Shown: one piece after another, positions 32,138-35,812 of the stretch | Numbering within the stretch: the first letter of the stretch is position 1 | How the letters are laid out: the number at the start of each line of letters is the position of its first letter | NCBI GenBank assembly: GCA_903834285.1 | Contig: CAILIO010000238.1 | Coordinates: forward strand, 1 to 35,812 | Reading direction: 5' to 3' | DNA from: an uncultured Sphingomonadales bacterium | Lineage (GTDB): Bacteria; Pseudomonadota; Alphaproteobacteria; Sphingomonadales; Sphingomonadaceae | DNA: 35,812 nt | Notes under the pieces: generated by a model | The model's database searches: none | Told to the model about the DNA's origin: nothing | What the model saw: the letters and a program-made list of their open reading frames with translations, nothing else | Made by a program: the position numbers and the translations under genes

Positions 32138-33082
32138 ATGAACCGGATGAGCAGACCTGCCGTCGACCCGGCGATCGCCTCGGGCGGGGCGGCGACGCGC
32201 GATGGCCAGCCGATCTCCTATAGCCGCGCGCCGGCGCACGATCTCGCACCCTGGATAGCCCGGCTCTATGTGACGATCGTCGATGCGCCCCCAGACTATG
32301 CGCTATCGTGCGGGATTTTGAGCGATACAGCGATGCTGCGCATCCAGCTGCGCGGTGACTGGACCGCCGAGACCGTGGAAGGCCGCCGCGAAATGGGGCG
32401 CGCCGCGCTCTACTTCGGCCCCCAGACCCGGCGCATGCCGATCACCGTCAAGGGCAGCTTTACCAGTGTCGGCTTTTCGTTTCGGGCGGGTGCATGCCAC
32501 GCGCTAGGTGGCATCAAGCTCGACACGATGTGCGACAAGCTCGCGCCGCTCGAAGCGCTGGGCTTGTGCCAGAAAGAATGGATGAGCCTGTTTCGCGAGG
32601 GCGATTCGCCGGAGGACTGGTGCATCGCCATGGAAGACGCGATGCGCCGCATGACCGCCCGCAGCGGCGCGGCCGAACCGGATCCGGTGGCGGCATCGGT
32701 TGAAGCTGCGGCCTTCACCAATCCGGAGATCACCGTGGCTTTACTCGCGCAGCAATGCGGCACCGAGCAGCGCAAGCTTGAACGGCTGGTCCGGCGGGAT
32801 TTTGGCATGCCGCCCAAGCAGGTGCTGCGCCGTTCGCGCGCGCTGGACATGGCGAGCCACTTGCGCGGCGTGGCCGATCACGACGAAGCCGAGGCGCTGG
32901 CGCTGCGCTATTATGACCAGAGCCACCTCATCCGCGAATTCACCGCCTTGTTCGGAATGAGCCCGCGCCAGTTCGTCGATTTGCCGCAGCCGCTCATGAC
33001 GCTTTCGCTGGAGACGCGGCAGGCCCGGCGTCTGGAAATGCTGGCGCGGATCGCGCCCGGCGACATCAAGCCCTGGCAGTAG
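32138..33082 (+). CDS. AraC-family transcriptional regulator
   Basis: A 314-residue regulator with a C-terminal AraC-type domain (about 190-290): [42 protein letters not shown], then [25 protein letters not shown]. The N-terminal region (about 25-150) resembles the sensing half of AraC-like activators and is of unknown ligand. A GGGGGG precedes the ATG. The HTH part resembles the regulator at 25135, so the two are probably related by duplication or share a subfamily. Its 3' end overlaps the convergent pseudouridine synthase by 17 bases. Confidence 0.88.
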   Translation: MNRMSRPAVDPAIASGGAATRDGQPISYSRAPAHDLAPWIARLYVTIVDAPPDYALSCGILSDTAMLRIQLRGDWTAETVEGRREMGRAALYFGPQTRRMPITVKGSFTSVGFSFRAGACHALGGIKLDTMCDKLAPLEALGLCQKEWMSLFREGDSPEDWCIAMEDAMRRMTARSGAAEPDPVAASVEAAAFTNPEITVALLAQQCGTEQRKLERLVRRDFGMPPKQVLRRSRALDMASHLRGVADHDEAEALALRYYDQSHLIREFTALFGMSPRQFVDLPQPLMTLSLETRQARRLEMLARIAPGDIKPWQ

Positions 33083-33620
33083 CGTCTTCGCGCCATTCGC
33101 CGGGCGCGAGCCCGTCGAGCGACCATTCGCCGATGCGCCAGCGCACCAGTCGCAGCGTGGGAATGCCTGCTGCTGCGGTCATGCGGCGCACCTGCCGGTT
33201 GCGCCCTTCGCGGATGGTCAGCTCCAGCCAGCAATCGGGCACGCTCTTGCGGTAGCGCACCGGCGGATCCCGCGGCCAGAGCGCGGGCGGATCGATCCGG
33301 CGCACCTCGGCGGGGAGCGTTGGCCCATCTTTGAGGTGCACACCGCGACGAAGCGGTTCGAGCGTGGCTTCGTCAGGATCGCCTTCGACTTGCACCAGAT
33401 AGGTCTTGGGCATCTTAAAGCGGGGGTCGGTGACGCGCGACTGGAGGCGGCCATCATCGGTCAGCAGCAGCAATCCCTCGCTATCATGATCGAGGCGGCC
33501 TGCTGGATAGACGCCGGGCCGGTCGATGAAAGCAGCGAGCGTGGGTCGGGGCGGCCCGTTGGGCTCCTCACTGAATTGGCAGAGCACGCCGAAAGGCTTG
33601 TTGAAGAGCAGCAGTGCCAT
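33066..33620 (-). CDS. RluE-like 23S rRNA pseudouridine synthase
   Basis: A 184-residue RsuA/RluB/E/F-family synthase. The catalytic aspartate is D44 in [17 protein letters not shown]; other marks are [22 protein letters not shown] and [22 protein letters not shown]. It lacks an S4 domain, as RluE does; RluE modifies U2457 of 23S rRNA in E. coli. ATG 33620 overlaps the upstream oxygenase stop by one base (TGATG); GTG 33623 is an alternative. Pairing with a ribosomal oxygenase is fitting. Confidence 0.88.
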   Translation of the reverse strand: MALLLFNKPFGVLCQFSEEPNGPPRPTLAAFIDRPGVYPAGRLDHDSEGLLLLTDDGRLQSRVTDPRFKMPKTYLVQVEGDPDEATLEPLRRGVHLKDGPTLPAEVRRIDPPALWPRDPPVRYRKSVPDCWLELTIREGRNRQVRRMTAAAGIPTLRLVRWRIGEWSLDGLAPGEWREDATARA

Positions 33621-34786
33621 CACTCGGCTTCCTCGAACGCAAGGCTGCCCTGATCGACCAGTGCCGCCAGCAGCGATGCAACCGGGACAGAGACTGCCAG
33701 CCGCGGTTCAACAAGCAGAGTGCCGCCCGCACAGATCCGCTCGGCGAGCGTGGCCGCATCACCCGTGCAATCGAAGCTTTGTCCATCGACGAACAGGCAA
33801 ACAGCCTGCTCGCTCTGGCGGATGAAGGCGAAGCGGCTGGCCGAATTCCGGCTGAGTTCACAGCCGTCAGCCAGGCAGGTTTGCATGGCCCGCAGACCTA
33901 TCGGCGCTTCGGGCCGCCAATCGGCGTCGGCATATTTTGGCAGGCTGTTGTAGGCGCCGAACCAGCGGGAAAAGGCCGCACCATCAGCGACTGCCTCCAC
34001 GACAAGGGCGTGAAGGCGGGCCAGCGCCTCGGGCGTGATCTCGCCGGGGTTCGCCTGAAGGGCGAGATCCGCGTCCGAATAGCGATCATCCTCGCGCATC
34101 GCATCGGCCAGATGCGCGCTCCAGCTTTCGACGAGATCGGCGCGGGAGGGCGCGCGGAAACCGATCGAATACGTCATGCAATCATCGCCGACTGCCACGC
34201 CGTCATGTGCGAAGCCGGGCGGAACATAGAGGATATCGCCGGGCTCCAGCACCCAGTCACCGGTCGCCTCGAACTCGGCGAGGAGACGCAGATCTTCGTG
34301 CGGCAGGAGTTCGGTCGCCTCATCACAGCGCGGCCCGACACGCCAGCGCCGACGGCCGAGCCCCTGCACGAGGAACACATCATACTGATCGAAATGCGCC
34401 CCCACGCCGCCGCCATCGGTGGCGTAGCTGACCATGACGTCATCGATCCGCCAATCGGGGACAAAGCGGAATGGCGCGATCAGTGCGGCGACTTCGGGCA
34501 CGTGGTGATCGACGGCCTGTACGAGCAGGGTCCATGGCGCAGCTTCCGGCTGGGCGAACCGCGCTTCGGGGAATGGGCCGTTTTCCAGCACGATGCCATC
34601 GGGCCGCCGCGTGATGAGCCGCGATTCGACGCCGGCTTCCTCGCAGGCGAGGCCGGCAAGTTCATCCGGCTCGAGCGGATTGGCCCAGGCCGTCCACGGG
34701 TTGCGGATCAGCAGCGGGCGCTTTTGCCAGGTATTCTGCAGGAATGCGGCGGAGTCGAAATCGGCAAATTGCATGGCGCCGGGCAT
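33620..34786 (-). CDS. JmjC-type ribosomal oxygenase, RoxA/YcfD-like
   Basis: A 388-residue Fe(II)/2-oxoglutarate oxygenase with a cupin-like JmjC domain. The iron triad is H131-F-D133 in [11 protein letters not shown] and H194 in [21 protein letters not shown] and [17 protein letters not shown] match the RoxA (YcfD) family, which hydroxylates an arginine of ribosomal protein L16. ATG 34786 is used; ATG 34774 is also possible. It is coupled to the pseudouridine synthase. Confidence 0.88.
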   Translation of the reverse strand: MPGAMQFADFDSAAFLQNTWQKRPLLIRNPWTAWANPLEPDELAGLACEEAGVESRLITRRPDGIVLENGPFPEARFAQPEAAPWTLLVQAVDHHVPEVAALIAPFRFVPDWRIDDVMVSYATDGGGVGAHFDQYDVFLVQGLGRRRWRVGPRCDEATELLPHEDLRLLAEFEATGDWVLEPGDILYVPPGFAHDGVAVGDDCMTYSIGFRAPSRADLVESWSAHLADAMREDDRYSDADLALQANPGEITPEALARLHALVVEAVADGAAFSRWFGAYNSLPKYADADWRPEAPIGLRAMQTCLADGCELSRNSASRFAFIRQSEQAVCLFVDGQSFDCTGDAATLAERICAGGTLLVEPRLAVSVPVASLLAALVDQGSLAFEEAE

Positions 34787-34890
34787 GGGCCTGCGCGCAG
34801 CGCCTGTCAAAATGTAGCGTCTGGTCAACGGGCCATGGGACACGGTAGGCTTGGCCCAACCGACCAAGCGACAAGTGGAGAGGTGAAGCG

Positions 34891-35784
34891 ATGCAAGCCC
34901 TGCGCACCGATGACAGCCGTTTTGCCGATCTGCCCGGCTATGCTTTCACGCCTCATTATGTCGACACTCTGCCCGGATATGCAGGCTTGCGGGTGCATTT
35001 TGTAGACGAGGGACCCCGAGACGCCGCGACGACATTCCTGTGCCTGCATGGCCAGCCGAGCTGGTCGTACGTCTACCGCAAGATGATCCCGGTGTTTGCC
35101 GAGGCTGGCTACCGCGTGATTGCGCCCGATCTCCTTGGCTTTGGCCGATCGGACAAGCCGGTGGACGAGGCGGCCTACACCTTCCACTTCCACCGCGGCA
35201 TGCTGATGGCGTTCATTGAGGCGCTGGACCTCCAGCAGATCACGCTGGTCTGCCAGGATTGGGGCGGAATCCTCGGGCTATCGATTCCGCCCGACATGCC
35301 GGAGCGCTTCGCGCGGCTACTGGTGATGAATACAGCGATCCCCACCGGGCGCTCGGCAGGGCCGGGATTCGATGCCTGGCGCACCTTCAATCGCAGCCAG
35401 CCTGATCTCGACATCCCCGGCCTGTTCAAGCGGGCGCAAGTGGGGATCAGCGATGCCGAGGCCGCGGCCTATGGCGCGCCCTTTCCCGATGCGACCTACA
35501 AGTCCGGGGTGCGGCGTTTCCCCGAAATCGTCATGACCAGCCCAGAAATGGAAGGCGTCGCCGAAGCCAAGCGCGCCGCGGCATGGTGGCACGATGAATG
35601 GCGGGGGCCGACGTTCATGGCCGTGGGGATGATGGACCCGGTGCTGGGGCCGGACGTGATGGCGGCCTTGCGCGCCACGATCCACGGCTGCCCGCCCCCG
35701 CTGGAAATCGCCGATGGCGGCCATTTCGTGCAGGAGCGCGGCGATGTGATTGCGAAAGCGGCGCTGGAGGCGTTCGGCCTCTAG
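34891..35784 (+). CDS. Haloalkane dehalogenase-like alpha/beta hydrolase
   Basis: A 297-residue protein of the HLD-I haloalkane dehalogenase type. The oxyanion/halide region HGQPSWSY is at 53-60, the nucleophile is D123 in VCQDWGGILGL with the halide-binding tryptophan W124 next to it, the acid is probably D249 and the base H278 in DGGHFVQE. A cap-domain tryptophan candidate for halide stabilisation is W163. An aspartate nucleophile rather than serine separates it from ordinary esterases. Substrate cannot be told. GGAGAGG precedes the ATG; it is divergent from the oxygenase gene. Confidence 0.88.
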   Translation: MQALRTDDSRFADLPGYAFTPHYVDTLPGYAGLRVHFVDEGPRDAATTFLCLHGQPSWSYVYRKMIPVFAEAGYRVIAPDLLGFGRSDKPVDEAAYTFHFHRGMLMAFIEALDLQQITLVCQDWGGILGLSIPPDMPERFARLLVMNTAIPTGRSAGPGFDAWRTFNRSQPDLDIPGLFKRAQVGISDAEAAAYGAPFPDATYKSGVRRFPEIVMTSPEMEGVAEAKRAAAWWHDEWRGPTFMAVGMMDPVLGPDVMAALRATIHGCPPPLEIADGGHFVQERGDVIAKAALEAFGL

Positions 35785-35812
35785 GAATTTGACCCCGACC
35801 GTTGCCCCGACC

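Overview
The window reads as chromosomal DNA of a high-GC alphaproteobacterium, most likely a sphingomonad (Sphingomonadales, Novosphingobium-like). This rests on the ftsX-ydcF-plsC order, a lignostilbene-dioxygenase-type carotenoid oxygenase, an S-box-clan leader on metA, GC-rich short palindromes with a CTTGA centre, and GTG starts with 4-bp start/stop overlaps. Genus is an inference. No rRNA, tRNA or CRISPR was seen.

Layout. 1-3257 (+): end of ftsX, a YdcF-like protein, a PlsC-type acyltransferase and an NRAMP-family transporter, packed as one transcription unit. 3255-4640: a gene-poor patch of nested inverted repeats. A broken GIY-YIG nuclease gene lies between two identical inverted 32-bp palindromic repeats, a short gene-less pair of the same repeats follows, and a longer imperfect inverted repeat encloses the first unit. 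4659-9213 (-): hisC-tyrA and a PAS-GGDEF-EAL-PilZ protein. 9214-11108 (-): glnK-amtB behind a consensus sigma-54 promoter.

11214-13560 is an IS1595-family (ISXO2-like) insertion with 27/28-bp terminal repeats and an 8-bp target duplication. Besides its transposase it carries an AT-richer cargo: a small HTH protein, a protein with a HEPN-like Rx4H motif, and two small antisense ORFs. It landed in a perfect palindrome about 100 bp upstream of the sigma-54 promoter, where an NtrC enhancer would be expected. 13585-18851 (-): a PNPOx-family gene frameshifted in a T8 run, an alpha/beta hydrolase, an SDR epimerase, prfC and a carotenoid oxygenase.

18956-26778: a small membrane protein and an aldose-1-epimerase-like gene (-), two tandem related lipoproteins (+), then pheT, pheS, an AraC-type regulator, rplT and rpmI (-). 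rpmI has a strong leader hairpin. 26935-29343: a small membrane protein and metA (-) with an S-box-clan riboswitch candidate and an RBS-sequestering hairpin; divergent to it is bfd-bfr (+) with a Fur-like box inside its promoter, and a 25-bp palindrome separates the two promoters. 29348-35784: a secreted amidohydrolase, a gamma-glutamylcyclotransferase-like protein and a HisN-type phosphatase (-), an AraC-type regulator (+), an RluE-like pseudouridine synthase and a RoxA-like JmjC ribosomal oxygenase (-), and a haloalkane dehalogenase-like hydrolase (+).

The core is housekeeping (division, amino acids, nitrogen sensing, translation, iron storage). The two accessory regions, 3255-4640 and 11214-13560, hold the most unexplained structure.
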